A stretch of 64,000 nucleotides of DNA from Candidatus Peregrinibacteria bacterium. Its GTDB lineage: Bacteria; Patescibacteriota; Gracilibacteria; Peribacterales; Peribacteraceae. The translations under genes were made by a program, and so were the position numbers. Each line of letters starts with the position of its first letter. The first letter of the stretch is position 1. Below the pieces are notes generated by a model. That model saw only the letters and a list, made by a program, of their open reading frames with translations. It had not been told where the DNA came from and did not search any database. This document shows, piece by piece, positions 45,375 through 54,251 of the stretch. The stretch covers positions 62,001-126,000 of the forward strand of contig JACPXZ010000010.1 of assembly GCA_016196225.1 (NCBI GenBank), in the 5' to 3' direction.

Positions 45375-46244
45375 ATGGTAGAGACAACGAAGAACCAGAC
45401 TCTCCCCCATAAAGATCTCGAGCTGTCTCCAGTCCTCTCTGAGTTGGACGGTCAAAACCGACGTACGTTTATCAAGCTTTTTGCCGGCGCCCTCCTTTTC
45501 GGCTCTCTGCCAACTGTCCGTGCGTGCGAATCCGCAAAAACCGCCCCAGCCGGATCGCTCATTATCGGGGGAGGCGGCGAACTCTCCCAAGAAATCCGCG
45601 ACCATTTCGTAAAACTCGCCGGAGGAGATAAAGCCCGCATTGTGATCATTCCCACGGCGAGTGCAAATGCCGACTTTCCTGACCAGAGCGTTGACATGTA
45701 TTGGGGAGAAGAAGATAAAGTGGCCTCTGCTCTGCTCCTGCATACCCGCAGTCGCATAGAGGCCAATCTCCCAAGTTTTGTGCAGCCACTCAACGAAGCA
45801 ACAGGAGTCTGGTTTTCCGGCGGAGATCAATCCCGCATCGCGGATGCCTATGTGGGTACACTCGCCGAAGAAAGGTGCAATACTGTTCTTCGGCGCGGCG
45901 GCGTGGTCGGCGGAACCTCGGCGGGAGGTGCCGTGATGAGTCCGATCATGATTGCCGGCGGCAATCCTATCCCCACTCTTGGCAAGGGATTTCGTTTCCT
46001 CGAACAGTTCGTCAGACGAACATGCATCATCGACCAGCACTTCGACACGCGAAACCGTATCCAACGCCTTTTGCATGCTCTCAAATTACATCCCGAGTCC
46101 GTGGGTTTGGGAGTTGGCTGGGGAGCAGCCCTCCTCGTCAATGGCTCCGATATAACGGTGATGGGTAAAAATGTGTGGCTGTGCAATGCCGATGGAAAGT
46201 CAAAGGAATATTCGCCCGGCGAAAAGGTGGATGTTGATCTATAA
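45375..46244 (+). CDS. Cyanophycinase-like serine peptidase (S51) with Tat signal
   Basis: 289 residues from ATG 45375 (an ATG at 45348 is possible). A twin-arginine signal (NRRTFIKLFAGALLFGSLP) precedes a peptidase S51 domain. Visible elements are LIIGGGGELSQEI, WFSGGDQSRIADAY and VGGTSAGGAVMS, the last holding the nucleophile serine. The family cleaves cyanophycin (poly-Asp-Arg) or alpha-aspartyl dipeptides. Export suggests scavenging of external polymer or peptides. No cyanophycin synthetase lies nearby. Shares the divergent region with the carbonic-anhydrase-like gene. Confidence 0.83.
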   Translation: MVETTKNQTLPHKDLELSPVLSELDGQNRRTFIKLFAGALLFGSLPTVRACESAKTAPAGSLIIGGGGELSQEIRDHFVKLAGGDKARIVIIPTASANADFPDQSVDMYWGEEDKVASALLLHTRSRIEANLPSFVQPLNEATGVWFSGGDQSRIADAYVGTLAEERCNTVLRRGGVVGGTSAGGAVMSPIMIAGGNPIPTLGKGFRFLEQFVRRTCIIDQHFDTRNRIQRLLHALKLHPESVGLGVGWGAALLVNGSDITVMGKNVWLCNADGKSKEYSPGEKVDVDL

Positions 46245-46278
46245 AATTGTCCCCATGGTCGGATGACCATGAGGACAT
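46242..46278 (-). terminator. Terminator of the 46297-46800 gene
   Basis: Stem TGTCC-CATGGTC / GACCATG-GGACA, followed on the minus strand by ATTTTAT. It resembles the terminator at 52872-52910 in both stem sequence and tail. Confidence 0.65.
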
Positions 46279-46296
46279 GTTGTACGCCCGCGCAGT

Positions 46297-46800
46297 TCAG
46301 ATAGATTTGAGAAATGCCTGGACCACACCGACGATGGCGGTGATCCCACCCAGTATTGCCCAGAGACAATAGAGGGTGTTGTGCGGAAACACCGCGATTC
46401 CTCGGGGGATGGTGATGATACTCTTCCCGTTCTCACCGGAATCGATCAATGTTTCCATCAACTTCATCAGGATATTGGTCCGCTCCAAAGGGGTGGTCTC
46501 CGGCCTTACGCGTTTGAGCTCCTCCAACGCCGACTTGAGGTTTTGATACCAAAAGCCGACATCCTCATCCGGTGTACGGTACAGGATAGAGGTGTACCCA
46601 CCGGTCATGTGATTGACCTCAAGATACGTTACCACAGCATCCATCTCCTGAATTGCCAGCTCTACGCTGTTGGCATCGGCAGCACGTTTCAGGCGCCCCT
46701 CGACATTGATGCCAAAAAGGATGTCCTGAACAACGCACGTCCCACCAAACAGTACGATGGGGAGACACAACACCACAGCCAAAACACTATGTCGTTTCAT
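46297..46800 (-). CDS. Membrane protein of unknown function
   Basis: 167 residues from an ATG preceded by GAAAGGAGTTCTAAG (strong Shine-Dalgarno). An N-terminal signal or helix (SVLAVVLCLPIVLFGGT) and a C-terminal helix (LYCLWAILGGITAIVGVVQAFL) flank a charged helical middle. It has a perfect-type promoter (46850-46878) and a terminator; no family recognised. The earlier in-frame start lies before the ribosome site. Confidence 0.65.
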   Translation of the reverse strand: MKRHSVLAVVLCLPIVLFGGTCVVQDILFGINVEGRLKRAADANSVELAIQEMDAVVTYLEVNHMTGGYTSILYRTPDEDVGFWYQNLKSALEELKRVRPETTPLERTNILMKLMETLIDSGENGKSIITIPRGIAVFPHNTLYCLWAILGGITAIVGVVQAFLKSI

Positions 46801-46849
46801 CTTAGAACTCCTTTCGTGTGAACGAGCGAGGGGAATACAACTAAAGGTC

Positions 46850-46878
46850 AATATACGATATAAACTTACTTATGTCAA
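46850..46878 (-). promoter_or_regulatory. Promoter of the 46297-46800 gene
   Basis: Minus-strand TTGACA, 17-base spacer, TATATT. A leader of about 45 bases with a Shine-Dalgarno site follows. Confidence 0.7.
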
Positions 46879-46900
46879 TCCCTGCACAATGGGCCGGTAG

Positions 46901-47698
46901 CTATATCTCCCGAATATTCTCTGATAGGGAAATAATGCGTTCGAGCTGTGCGATCGTGCTACGCATCAACATCATATATGTAGAGTATCCCTGTTGCTTT
47001 ACTGCGCGCAGGGTATCGGCTGCCTGCATGATGCTGTTTTGCACAATCTCCGCGTCGCTATTCCCCTGCGGAAGATGATCGAATGGCACGTGATTTTGCT
47101 CATGCCAATAGCGACGGTTGCGCTCAGTCGTTATCCATGTAACACCCGCATATATTTGATCAGGTCTCAAAAGACCCGATGTGCGCCGGTCGATGTCTCC
47201 CAAAATAGAACCGTGGAAAATGGGTTGTGTAAAAACGGCATCAACTGTTTTCCCGATTGCGGGAACCTTTTTCTCCCATCGTCCCCAATTGGGCTGGTAC
47301 AGGTCAGCCGCAACACCTATGCGCATTGGCTGCAATTGAATATCCGAATAAATGACTTCGTGTGCATGTGTACATTGGGCTTCTTGATCAGTTGGATCAC
47401 CGGTGATGAGCAAAGCGATATTCACGTTATTTCTGGCAGCGAGGCACAAGCGGTCCAATGTTTGTCCCACTGTCCTTTCCCTTGTACGCAGATGTACTGC
47501 AAGTTGCTTTTGCGATGATATTTTCCCCTGCGACCGCAATTGCATAATATCCTCAGGACACAGATATGTTTGGCTTTTTTTGACTAACTCCGGGATGTTG
47601 TATCCATCAAATGGTATGCCGGATGCCTCCAAATCCATCATGGATTGATGGAGAGAGACATCAGAGCGGGGCACAAGCTCAAGAAAAACTTCGGGCAT
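46901..47698 (-). CDS. Methylenetetrahydrofolate-reductase-like protein
   Basis: 265 residues from ATG 47698, overlapping the end of metE by 20 bases. The TIM-barrel pattern of MTHFR is visible: VFLELVPRSDVS (first strand), GYNIPEL, AVHLRTRERT, NVNIALLITGDPTD (flavin/folate loop) and DAVFTQPIFHG. The family makes 5-methyl-tetrahydrofolate, the methyl donor that MetE needs (here as the polyglutamate). Adjacent, coupled translation with metE supports this role. It is divergent from classical MetF, so the reaction is inferred. Confidence 0.72.
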   Translation of the reverse strand: MPEVFLELVPRSDVSLHQSMMDLEASGIPFDGYNIPELVKKSQTYLCPEDIMQLRSQGKISSQKQLAVHLRTRERTVGQTLDRLCLAARNNVNIALLITGDPTDQEAQCTHAHEVIYSDIQLQPMRIGVAADLYQPNWGRWEKKVPAIGKTVDAVFTQPIFHGSILGDIDRRTSGLLRPDQIYAGVTWITTERNRRYWHEQNHVPFDHLPQGNSDAEIVQNSIMQAADTLRAVKQQGYSTYMMLMRSTIAQLERIISLSENIREI

Positions 47699-50021
47699 TA
47701 TTGGAAAGGGAAGAGCGGACACGACGTGCGGCTTCGACAAGATGTTCCAGCGCTTCGCACACCTCTTCGGGTGTGCGTGTTTTCAAACCGCAATCCGGAT
47801 TAATCCACAGGCGTTCATCCGGTACATATGTTCGCGCACGCTCGATCAGTTGAATCAGTTCATCTGTCGCGGGAACGCGAGGGGAATGTATATCCCAAAC
47901 ACCCGGTCCAATATCGCAAGGCAGTTCCCGTGATTGTAATGCATCGAGGAAAGCCAAACGTGACCGTGCTGCTTCTATCGAAATCACATCGATATCGAGA
48001 TCGCGCAGTACCGGCAAAATGTCTCGCACATCTCCATAACACATATGCGTATGAATCTGCGTTTCGGGCTTGGCTTGACTCACCGTCAAACGGAATGCAT
48101 CAGCGGCCCATTGCAGATATTCATCTCTCTGATCCGAACGCAGTGGTAAACCTTCGCGTAGTGCCGGTTCGTCAATCTGTATGATCCCGATACCGGCCTG
48201 TTCCAGTTCTTGTACCTCATGTCTCATCGCCAAAGCGATCTGACGGCATGTTTCTTTTTCGGGTATGTCACTGCGCACAAAACTCCAATGCAGGATCGTC
48301 ACCGGACCCGTCAACATTCCCTTCACTGGTTTGTGCGTAAGCGATTGAGCATAGCGCGACCAGTCCACCGTGATGGGACCGGGACGTGATACGTCACCAT
48401 AGATGATGGGCGGGCGGACATAGCGCGAACCGAAACTTTGCACCCATCCATGCTCCGTACAGACAATGCCATTAAGCTGTTCAGCGAAATATTGCACCAT
48501 GTCATTGCGCTCTGATTCGCCATGAACAAGAATATCCAACCCTGCCTCTTCTTGCGTGCGGATGACATCCGCAATTTCTTTTCTCAAAAATGCGTCATAC
48601 TCCGTATCGGAGAGCTGACCTTTGCGATGTCTTGCGCGTGCGCCACGAATAACATCGGTCTGCGGGAAAGATCCGATAGTGGTGGTTGGAAAAATCGGCA
48701 GTTGGAGTTTTTGATGTTGCATCTTTCGTCGTTCATCAATTGATACGCGGTAGGGCACGCCCTCTGCTTCGATTGTCGCACTCTGTTTCTGTACCGAATC
48801 ATTATGAACCAGAGGATGATTTTTTTGTGCATCCAGCTCTTTGGTCCTGTCTGCGCAGAACACTCCTGCATCAGCATTGCCATCGAGAGCATGCTTCAGG
48901 GTCATGACTTCCTGAAGTTTTTCACGCGCAAAAGCCAACCAAGAGTGCACATCAGGCGGCAAACCAGTCTCACGCTGAACGGTATACGGTACATGCAAAA
49001 GCGAACTTGATGGAGCAATGATTAATCGATCTTCACCAAGGCGGTTCTTTGCAAAGCGCAAGAGTTCCAATGAACGCTGCAGATCGTTCTTCCAAATATT
49101 TCTGCCATCCACGACTCCCAACGATACGGTCTTATCGGATGAAATTCTTTCAACGGCGTGCGCGGTTTCTGCCTCTGCTTCTACCGCATCAAGATGGACC
49201 GCATCGACAGGCAATGATAATGCAACATCGAGATTGTCACGCAATGCACCGAAGTACGTCCCAAGAAGAATGTTCAAATCACCGGCATCCTGTCGGAGAC
49301 GTTGATATGCGTGGACAAATGCCTGCTGTTGCTTTGGCTCCAGGTCCAACACCAGCGTCGGTTCATCAAGCTGGACCCACTCGGCACCTTGTGCATTCAA
49401 TGTTTGCAACACTTCACCGAAGACCGGCAGAAGGCGATCCAAAAGTTCTAACCGATCAAACTCTTCACCGTCACATCGACCGAGAAGTAGATAGGAAACC
49501 GGACCAAGCAATACGGGCTTTGTGCGGATGTTTTGCTCTAATGCTTCAGAGAATTCGCGGAACGGTTTATCGGACGAAAGCTGAAATTGCTGATCTCTGC
49601 GTAATTCAGGAACTAAATAGTGATAGTTCGTATCAAACCATTTCCGCAAGCTCTGTGCGACCACTCCCGATATTGCATCATGTGTGCCATGACAGATATG
49701 CTCCGGTGCGTCTTTTCCTCTTGCCAACGCAAAATATGTATCGAGTGATACATGAGGATCGATATGGGCAAACCGATCCGGTATCGCACCTACCAAACAT
49801 GTGGTATCCAAAACATGATCATAGAAACTGAAATCATTACTGGATATGAGATCTATCCCCGCATCCTTTTGAGTCTGCCAATTGCGTTGCCGAATGGACG
49901 CGGCAACGGATTCCAACTGATCAGAGGATCGCCCCCCCGACCAATACCCTTCGAGGGCAAATTTGAGTTCCCGATCTTCACCGATACGGGGATAACCAAG
50001 ACTGGATGTGCGTACAGGCAT
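47679..50021 (-). CDS. metE: Cobalamin-independent methionine synthase
   Basis: 780 residues from ATG 50021 (an ATG at 50045 is possible). It begins RTSSLGYPRIGEDRELKFALE after the start, read in two halves typical of MetE. The C-terminal barrel holds the zinc ligands IHTHMCYGD (His, Cys), ISIEAARS (Glu) and NPDCGLKTR (Cys). It transfers the methyl group of 5-methyltetrahydrofolate to homocysteine. It is followed by the MTHFR-like gene and is divergent from an ACT-domain gene across a perfect palindrome. Confidence 0.95.
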   Translation of the reverse strand: MPVRTSSLGYPRIGEDRELKFALEGYWSGGRSSDQLESVAASIRQRNWQTQKDAGIDLISSNDFSFYDHVLDTTCLVGAIPDRFAHIDPHVSLDTYFALARGKDAPEHICHGTHDAISGVVAQSLRKWFDTNYHYLVPELRRDQQFQLSSDKPFREFSEALEQNIRTKPVLLGPVSYLLLGRCDGEEFDRLELLDRLLPVFGEVLQTLNAQGAEWVQLDEPTLVLDLEPKQQQAFVHAYQRLRQDAGDLNILLGTYFGALRDNLDVALSLPVDAVHLDAVEAEAETAHAVERISSDKTVSLGVVDGRNIWKNDLQRSLELLRFAKNRLGEDRLIIAPSSSLLHVPYTVQRETGLPPDVHSWLAFAREKLQEVMTLKHALDGNADAGVFCADRTKELDAQKNHPLVHNDSVQKQSATIEAEGVPYRVSIDERRKMQHQKLQLPIFPTTTIGSFPQTDVIRGARARHRKGQLSDTEYDAFLRKEIADVIRTQEEAGLDILVHGESERNDMVQYFAEQLNGIVCTEHGWVQSFGSRYVRPPIIYGDVSRPGPITVDWSRYAQSLTHKPVKGMLTGPVTILHWSFVRSDIPEKETCRQIALAMRHEVQELEQAGIGIIQIDEPALREGLPLRSDQRDEYLQWAADAFRLTVSQAKPETQIHTHMCYGDVRDILPVLRDLDIDVISIEAARSRLAFLDALQSRELPCDIGPGVWDIHSPRVPATDELIQLIERARTYVPDERLWINPDCGLKTRTPEEVCEALEHLVEAARRVRSSLSNNARSFS

Positions 50022-50111
50022 AGGAATGGAGGAATATGAAAACATCCAGACCCTATTCGTTCGCCAATTGAATTTGAAATTTTTGATATATTTTGTATAT
50101 AAAATTAAATA

Positions 50112-50140
50112 TTGTATGAATTCATACAAATATGTAGAAT
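50112..50140 (+). promoter_or_regulatory. Perfect palindrome overlapping the promoter of the ACT-domain gene
   Basis: TTGTATGAATTCATACAA (50112-50129) is an 18-bp perfect inverted repeat. Its first six bases serve as a -35 (TTGTAT), 17 bases before TAGAAT (50135-50140), which is 6 bases before the ATG at 50147. It looks like an operator controlling the ACT gene and possibly the divergent metE. Confidence 0.65.
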
Positions 50141-50146
50141 CCCGTT

Positions 50147-50797
50147 ATGATCACCATCGCACAAGCTGTTGAACAGACGGTCACCCATTCGCCTTTATAC
50201 GGGGAGGCAATGCTTCACAGGATTGTAAATCACAGCGCAATCGCCCGAAAAATAAAACCAACAGTGGAAGAAGTACTTTTGGAGCCGGTCACTGAGGGGG
50301 CAATTACCATCGCACTAAAGCGTTATGCAGAAAAACTGCACAAAGAGCACAAACCAATATGCAGAAATTACTCCGTTCGTAGTATGAGCATTCGTAGTGA
50401 TTTAACTGCCCTGATCTATCAGAATTCTCCCGTATTACAAACCATCCACCAAAAAATTCTTCCAATGAGTATCAGCAAAGATGCCTTCATGCACTTCGCC
50501 CAAGGCTCACACGAATCGTCATTTATTGTGAGTAATGCCTGTTTAGCCCTGTTAAAGAAATTAGCGGTAAAGGAAAAAATGGTCGCTGAATATCCCAATT
50601 TATCTGCGATCAGCGTACGAATGCCTCCGGAGGTCATGCACGTTACGGGTGTATTTGCGCCGTTTGTTCAGGCACTGGCTTGGCGACAAATCAGTGTGTA
50701 TCAGATCGTTTCGCACTTCACCGAAATCACTTTTTTAGTCTCTGATAAAGATGCAGATCAGGCGTTTGATGCGATCAAAGGCTGTGGATCTGCCTAA
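50147..50797 (+). CDS. ACT-domain protein, possible amino-acid sensor
   Basis: 216 residues. The first about 65 residues are helical (AQAVEQTVTHSPLYGEAMLHRIVN, within which an HTH-like arrangement is possible). The C-terminal part contains VFAPFVQALAWRQISVYQIVSHFTEITFLV, which follows the aspartokinase-type ACT fold. Such domains bind amino acids. Divergent position from metE with an operator between them suggests methionine-responsive control, but DNA binding is not proven by any motif. Leaderless start. Confidence 0.65.
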   Translation: MITIAQAVEQTVTHSPLYGEAMLHRIVNHSAIARKIKPTVEEVLLEPVTEGAITIALKRYAEKLHKEHKPICRNYSVRSMSIRSDLTALIYQNSPVLQTIHQKILPMSISKDAFMHFAQGSHESSFIVSNACLALLKKLAVKEKMVAEYPNLSAISVRMPPEVMHVTGVFAPFVQALAWRQISVYQIVSHFTEITFLVSDKDADQAFDAIKGCGSA

Positions 50798-50800
50798 TGC

Positions 50801-52261
50801 TTACTCTGTAGCAGCAGATTGGAATTCTGCGATTGATTTCTCAATACCATCTGCGGTCATCTCCAACTTGTCCTGCTGCTCCTCCAAAGAGAAAATCTTC
50901 TCCTCCCAACGATCGATCTGGGCATGCGCTCGCTTGCTGACCGCCGCTTTTTTCAGTCGATCGATCAGTTGCAACTTCGCATCAATTTTCTTCTCAAGGG
51001 ATGCGATTTTCTTCTCGATGTATTTTATTTTTGTGTTGGTCTCCTTTCGACGGTTTTTGAGAAGTTGAAGTTCTTTTTTTACTTTTGCCACATTCGGCTT
51101 TTTTTGCTCCTGTGGAGGAGTACGCATGTTCTCTTTAGTATCTATCTGTGGCAAGATTTTTTGACTCGCTGGCGGTGATGCACTTGGATGTTGGGCGGCC
51201 GGGATCGTGGTCAGGGTTGACGGGGTTGTTGATACATTCGGAGATTCCACAGATGGCGTTGTCGATGCTGACTGAGAAGGGATCACAGAGGATCCACTGG
51301 TCGATGTGGAGGGAGGAGGAGGGGTAGGATAGGTAGTAGTAGCAGTAGCATTGCAACGCACTTTTAGACAATCTCCCTCCCAATAACGTTCCCATTGGAA
51401 ACCCGGTTGCATCGCGCAGCTTCCTTCCTGACTCCGCAGTTCTGCGTCTGTAGGACAGATTTGGGGACACGAATCCCATTGTGGCTCAGCGGATCCACCA
51501 TAACGTTGGGAACAACAATACGTTGGCGTGTGGGATACGCGGTAATCGTAGGGGTAGTTCAACGTGGATTTCCCGCATGTACAAACGGAGGTAATCGGTG
51601 CGCCCCTGACACATTCGGTCGGCTGCGCAATACAGAGATTGACGCCATTTTGGCCATACGTACATACCTGTCCTGATGCACATTTTTGTTTAACCCGTGG
51701 CAAGCTTGCAGTATCGCAAATACCACCGGATTTACATGCACCGGCAACGCCATACTGCATAATGTTCGTCTCGAGACCACCGCCTTCGGATCCACAAAAT
51801 GAAGCTCCTGCCCATTGGATATCACTCGTGCCGCAATCGGCATCTATGATGCAGACTGGCGCATCGAAATTCACCGTCTGCGTGGATACCTGGTCTGCAC
51901 TATCTGTCGCGGTGACTGTCACGAACTGCGATCCGGGATTGGATGGAACGATGGTATAAACCTTTTCTTCACAAAATGTCTTTCCATCACACTGGAACAT
52001 CGTAATCGTGGGACTGCTGTACATGGTTGGAGAAGTAGTGACCACAACACTCTTCAGTGCCTTATCGTCGCTAATCGTCGTTGTGAAGTACCCACGCCCG
52101 CCGGGACGCCAAGTCTGCGGCGACGTTGCGGTGACACTCAATGTAATGGTCGGTGGATTATCTATAATCGTCTGTGCAGACAAGCGCGTCAGGACAATCC
52201 CTGCCATTACCGTAATAGCAATAGCGAGTGTCATGGCGGAGAAGTAGAGGGGGTGTCTCAC
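50801..52261 (-). CDS. Secreted cysteine-rich protein with C-terminal coiled coil
   Basis: 486 residues from a GTG. A signal peptide (LAIAITVMAGIVLTRLSAQ) is followed by an Ig-like beta segment (about 30-130), then a cysteine-rich region (about 135-300, over twenty cysteines). A Ser/Thr/Pro-rich linker (about 305-370) leads to a charged coiled coil (about 385-480). It is built like a surface or stalk protein. Its stop is 3 bases from the stop of the convergent ACT gene. No enzyme motif seen. Confidence 0.7.
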   Translation of the reverse strand: MRHPLYFSAMTLAIAITVMAGIVLTRLSAQTIIDNPPTITLSVTATSPQTWRPGGRGYFTTTISDDKALKSVVVTTSPTMYSSPTITMFQCDGKTFCEEKVYTIVPSNPGSQFVTVTATDSADQVSTQTVNFDAPVCIIDADCGTSDIQWAGASFCGSEGGGLETNIMQYGVAGACKSGGICDTASLPRVKQKCASGQVCTYGQNGVNLCIAQPTECVRGAPITSVCTCGKSTLNYPYDYRVSHTPTYCCSQRYGGSAEPQWDSCPQICPTDAELRSQEGSCAMQPGFQWERYWEGDCLKVRCNATATTTYPTPPPPSTSTSGSSVIPSQSASTTPSVESPNVSTTPSTLTTIPAAQHPSASPPASQKILPQIDTKENMRTPPQEQKKPNVAKVKKELQLLKNRRKETNTKIKYIEKKIASLEKKIDAKLQLIDRLKKAAVSKRAHAQIDRWEEKIFSLEEQQDKLEMTADGIEKSIAEFQSAATE

Positions 52262-52337
52262 AAAACCAGAGATGAAGGATGTTGGTATTCAATAGATATT
52301 TTAGCATTATTTTTATAGTCTGCATAGTACAGAAATT

Positions 52338-52365
52338 GTTCCTGTGGCCACTTGGCCACAGGAAC
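52338..52365 (-). terminator. Perfect 13-bp hairpin after the 52379-52744 gene
   Basis: GTTCCTGTGGCCA / TGGCCACAGGAAC with a two-base loop; on the minus strand it is followed by AATTTCT. It is symmetrical and could act in both directions. Confidence 0.65.
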
Positions 52366-52378
52366 TTTAGCACTCCCC

Positions 52379-52744
52379 TTAGTCCACAAGGACATAATAC
52401 GGCATCCCCCCCGGAAGGAGGGCCCACAAGTCCCGAGAGAGAAGGAACCTGAATTTGCCGATCCCCATGCCCAGCATGAGCAGCTCGTCCACGACGGTAT
52501 GTTCCCCCGTCCAAAGACGGCCATATTTGTCCTGACAGGCTCTCAGAAAGGAGTCACCAGTCGATTTTCTGAATTCATCCGGCAGCTCCGAGAGCAATGC
52601 CTCGATCTCGGCCCGGTGATGCCCTAGGCGATCTGCGTTGAAGGAAACACGTCCTTGGACACCATCAACGACAACGGAGCCTCCTTCACAATCAGTGAAG
52701 ATCTCCCTGACCCGATCGGGGTCAAGTACGACTCTGGTACTCAT
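52379..52744 (-). CDS. Small soluble protein of unknown function
   Basis: 121 residues, with AGAAAGGACAAAAGCA before the ATG. No signal peptide and no cysteine pattern. Sequence stretches such as LLSELPDEFRKSTGDSFL and WTGEHTVVDELLMLGMGIGK look well ordered (alternating helices). It has its own promoter and hairpin terminator, next to another unit of the same style. Family not recognised. Confidence 0.6.
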   Translation of the reverse strand: MSTRVVLDPDRVREIFTDCEGGSVVVDGVQGRVSFNADRLGHHRAEIEALLSELPDEFRKSTGDSFLRACQDKYGRLWTGEHTVVDELLMLGMGIGKFRFLLSRDLWALLPGGMPYYVLVD

Positions 52745-52809
52745 TGCTTTTGTCCTTTCTGATTTGTGGAAAAAATGAGCAAATCAGCAACCGTTGCTGA
52801 CTGTAGATT

Positions 52810-52837
52810 ATAATATAATTAAAATACTTTAAGTCAA
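52810..52837 (-). promoter_or_regulatory. Promoter of the 52379-52744 gene
   Basis: Minus-strand TTGACT, 16-base spacer, TATTAT (a TATAAT lies a few bases further). Leader of about 60 bases. Confidence 0.55.
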
Positions 52838-52871
52838 GTATACGCAAGCGTGGGTCCCGTGGATTTTGACA

Positions 52872-52910
52872 TATAAAATTGCCCCCATGATCGTAAAGAC
52901 CATGGGGGCA
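52872..52910 (-). terminator. Terminator of the 52926-53318 gene
   Basis: Stem TGCCCCCATG / CATGGGGGCA; on the minus strand it is followed by ATTTTATAT. Similar in sequence to the terminator at 46242-46278. Confidence 0.8.
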
Positions 52911-52925
52911 TTTTGACGAAGGTGA

Positions 52926-53318
52926 TCAGGGGGCCGATTCATCCTTCGTGAATGGGAACATCTCCACTTTCTCCATTTCCATGACGGGTGGCGTTGTCCT
53001 GAGGTACCACTTGGGATAATCCTCTGCATGGTAGACAGGTTTCTCCCCGATGGCTCGCTGCACCAGAAGAGTGGACTCGATGTCCCTTCCATAACCGCCA
53101 TAGGCCACGAAATCGTCGATGGGAATTGTACGGTAGCCACGTCGAGCGTATTCGCGCTCCCAGAACGCCCAGCGCTCGAGTCGTCGCTTGAATCCGATGC
53201 ACTCCCCCATGTAGAGAAAACTGACCGCCATCCCAAACGCACCTCCTGCATCCTTGTAGAGAGCCACTACCTTCTCATCCGAGAGAAGTCGACGGAACCA
53301 ACGCAGAGCATTCCACAC
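52926..53318 (-). CDS. Small soluble protein of unknown function
   Basis: 130 residues. The GTG start is preceded by AAAGGAGGTGTGTC, a near-perfect Shine-Dalgarno site. The sequence is rich in aromatic and basic residues (RRLERWAFWEREYARRGYRTI) and has one hydrophobic patch but no clear membrane helix or signal. No family recognised. A hairpin CTCAGG-TACATG-CCTGAG lies upstream at about 53363-53380. Confidence 0.6.
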   Translation of the reverse strand: MWNALRWFRRLLSDEKVVALYKDAGGAFGMAVSFLYMGECIGFKRRLERWAFWEREYARRGYRTIPIDDFVAYGGYGRDIESTLLVQRAIGEKPVYHAEDYPKWYLRTTPPVMEMEKVEMFPFTKDESAP

Positions 53319-53447
53319 GACACACCTCCTTTGAATACCTTCGTCTGAAAAAAAGATCGCTCAGGCATGTACCTGAGTTTGAGAAATAGTACAATATTAC
53401 ATGAGATGTTCAATAGCTTCGCAAAACCACACTACATATGTCTCCTC

Positions 53448-53903
53448 TTACTTGGATTTCCCCACAAAAGTGAGTGTCAGCATACCATGTTTATCTGGCG
53501 TCTCACTTTCACATATCCATCCATTTTTCTCAAAAAACAGTTTCGCTTTAGGATTCTTAATATCAACGAATACTTTCCAAGATTGCCCAGGCTGCAAAGC
53601 ATGTAGCCTCATGAGTTCATGAAGAATTGCCGAGCCAATACCCTGATCTCTTAAATGCGGTTTTATCGCAAGATCCGTAACGATGTAGTACGGGTGTTCA
53701 ATCGTCGGAAACGTAAGACCAGTAACAGCGACCAACTCCCGGTCACGAAATATACTGTACTCGCATCCATCCCTTTCGCTCATAATGTGCGAAAGCCACT
53801 CGTCATCCATCGGTCCCAGTCGCTTGTTGAGTTCTGCATCGTCGTACCAGCTTTTGTATTCTGGGAAGTCTTCGACCCTGAATGTGGAGAATTGCAGATT
53901 CAT
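53448..53903 (-). CDS. GNAT-family N-acetyltransferase
   Basis: 151 residues. The acetyl-CoA-binding motif A is TDLAIKPHLRDQGIGSAILHEL (about 80-100; R-x-x-G-x-G type element RDQGIG). The C-terminal part VFVDIKNPKAKLFFEKNGW is also typical. Substrate unknown. Start codon follows the stop of the CsaA-like gene directly (TAAATG), so the two are co-translated. Confidence 0.85.
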   Translation of the reverse strand: MNLQFSTFRVEDFPEYKSWYDDAELNKRLGPMDDEWLSHIMSERDGCEYSIFRDRELVAVTGLTFPTIEHPYYIVTDLAIKPHLRDQGIGSAILHELMRLHALQPGQSWKVFVDIKNPKAKLFFEKNGWICESETPDKHGMLTLTFVGKSK

Positions 53904-54233
53904 TTAGTACATCCTACCTCCAATCGGCACATCTCGTTCCGGATGCAAAAGAACAACATTCCCCTCTTCATCAGGAACTCCAAGAGTCAGAGTCTCCGAT
54001 TGATGGGGGCCAATCTGCCGTGAAGGAAAATTCACCACACCGAGAACCAGTTTTCCTACGAGATCATCTCCGTAATGTGGAGTAAGGCGAGCGAGAGATT
54101 TCTTTATTCCAATCTCTTCTCCAAAATCGATCTCAAGTACGTGTGTTGAGAACTTCCCTTCGGGGAAGGGTGTTACTCTTTTGACTCTGCCAACACGGAC
54201 ATCGATCTTTTTAAAATCTTCAATCGTAGCCAT
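53904..54233 (-). CDS. CsaA-like tRNA-binding-domain protein
   Basis: 109 residues, a single OB fold of the tRNA-bind family: DFKKIDVRVGRVKRV near the start, then VVNFPSRQIGPHQSE and TLGVPDEEGNVVLL, which are characteristic of CsaA and the C-terminus of MetRS. CsaA proteins are reported as chaperones or tRNA-binding factors. Length and pattern match the free-standing form. Confidence 0.85.
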   Translation of the reverse strand: MATIEDFKKIDVRVGRVKRVTPFPEGKFSTHVLEIDFGEEIGIKKSLARLTPHYGDDLVGKLVLGVVNFPSRQIGPHQSETLTLGVPDEEGNVVLLHPERDVPIGGRMY

Positions 54234-54251
54234 AAGTATTAAAGGAATTAA

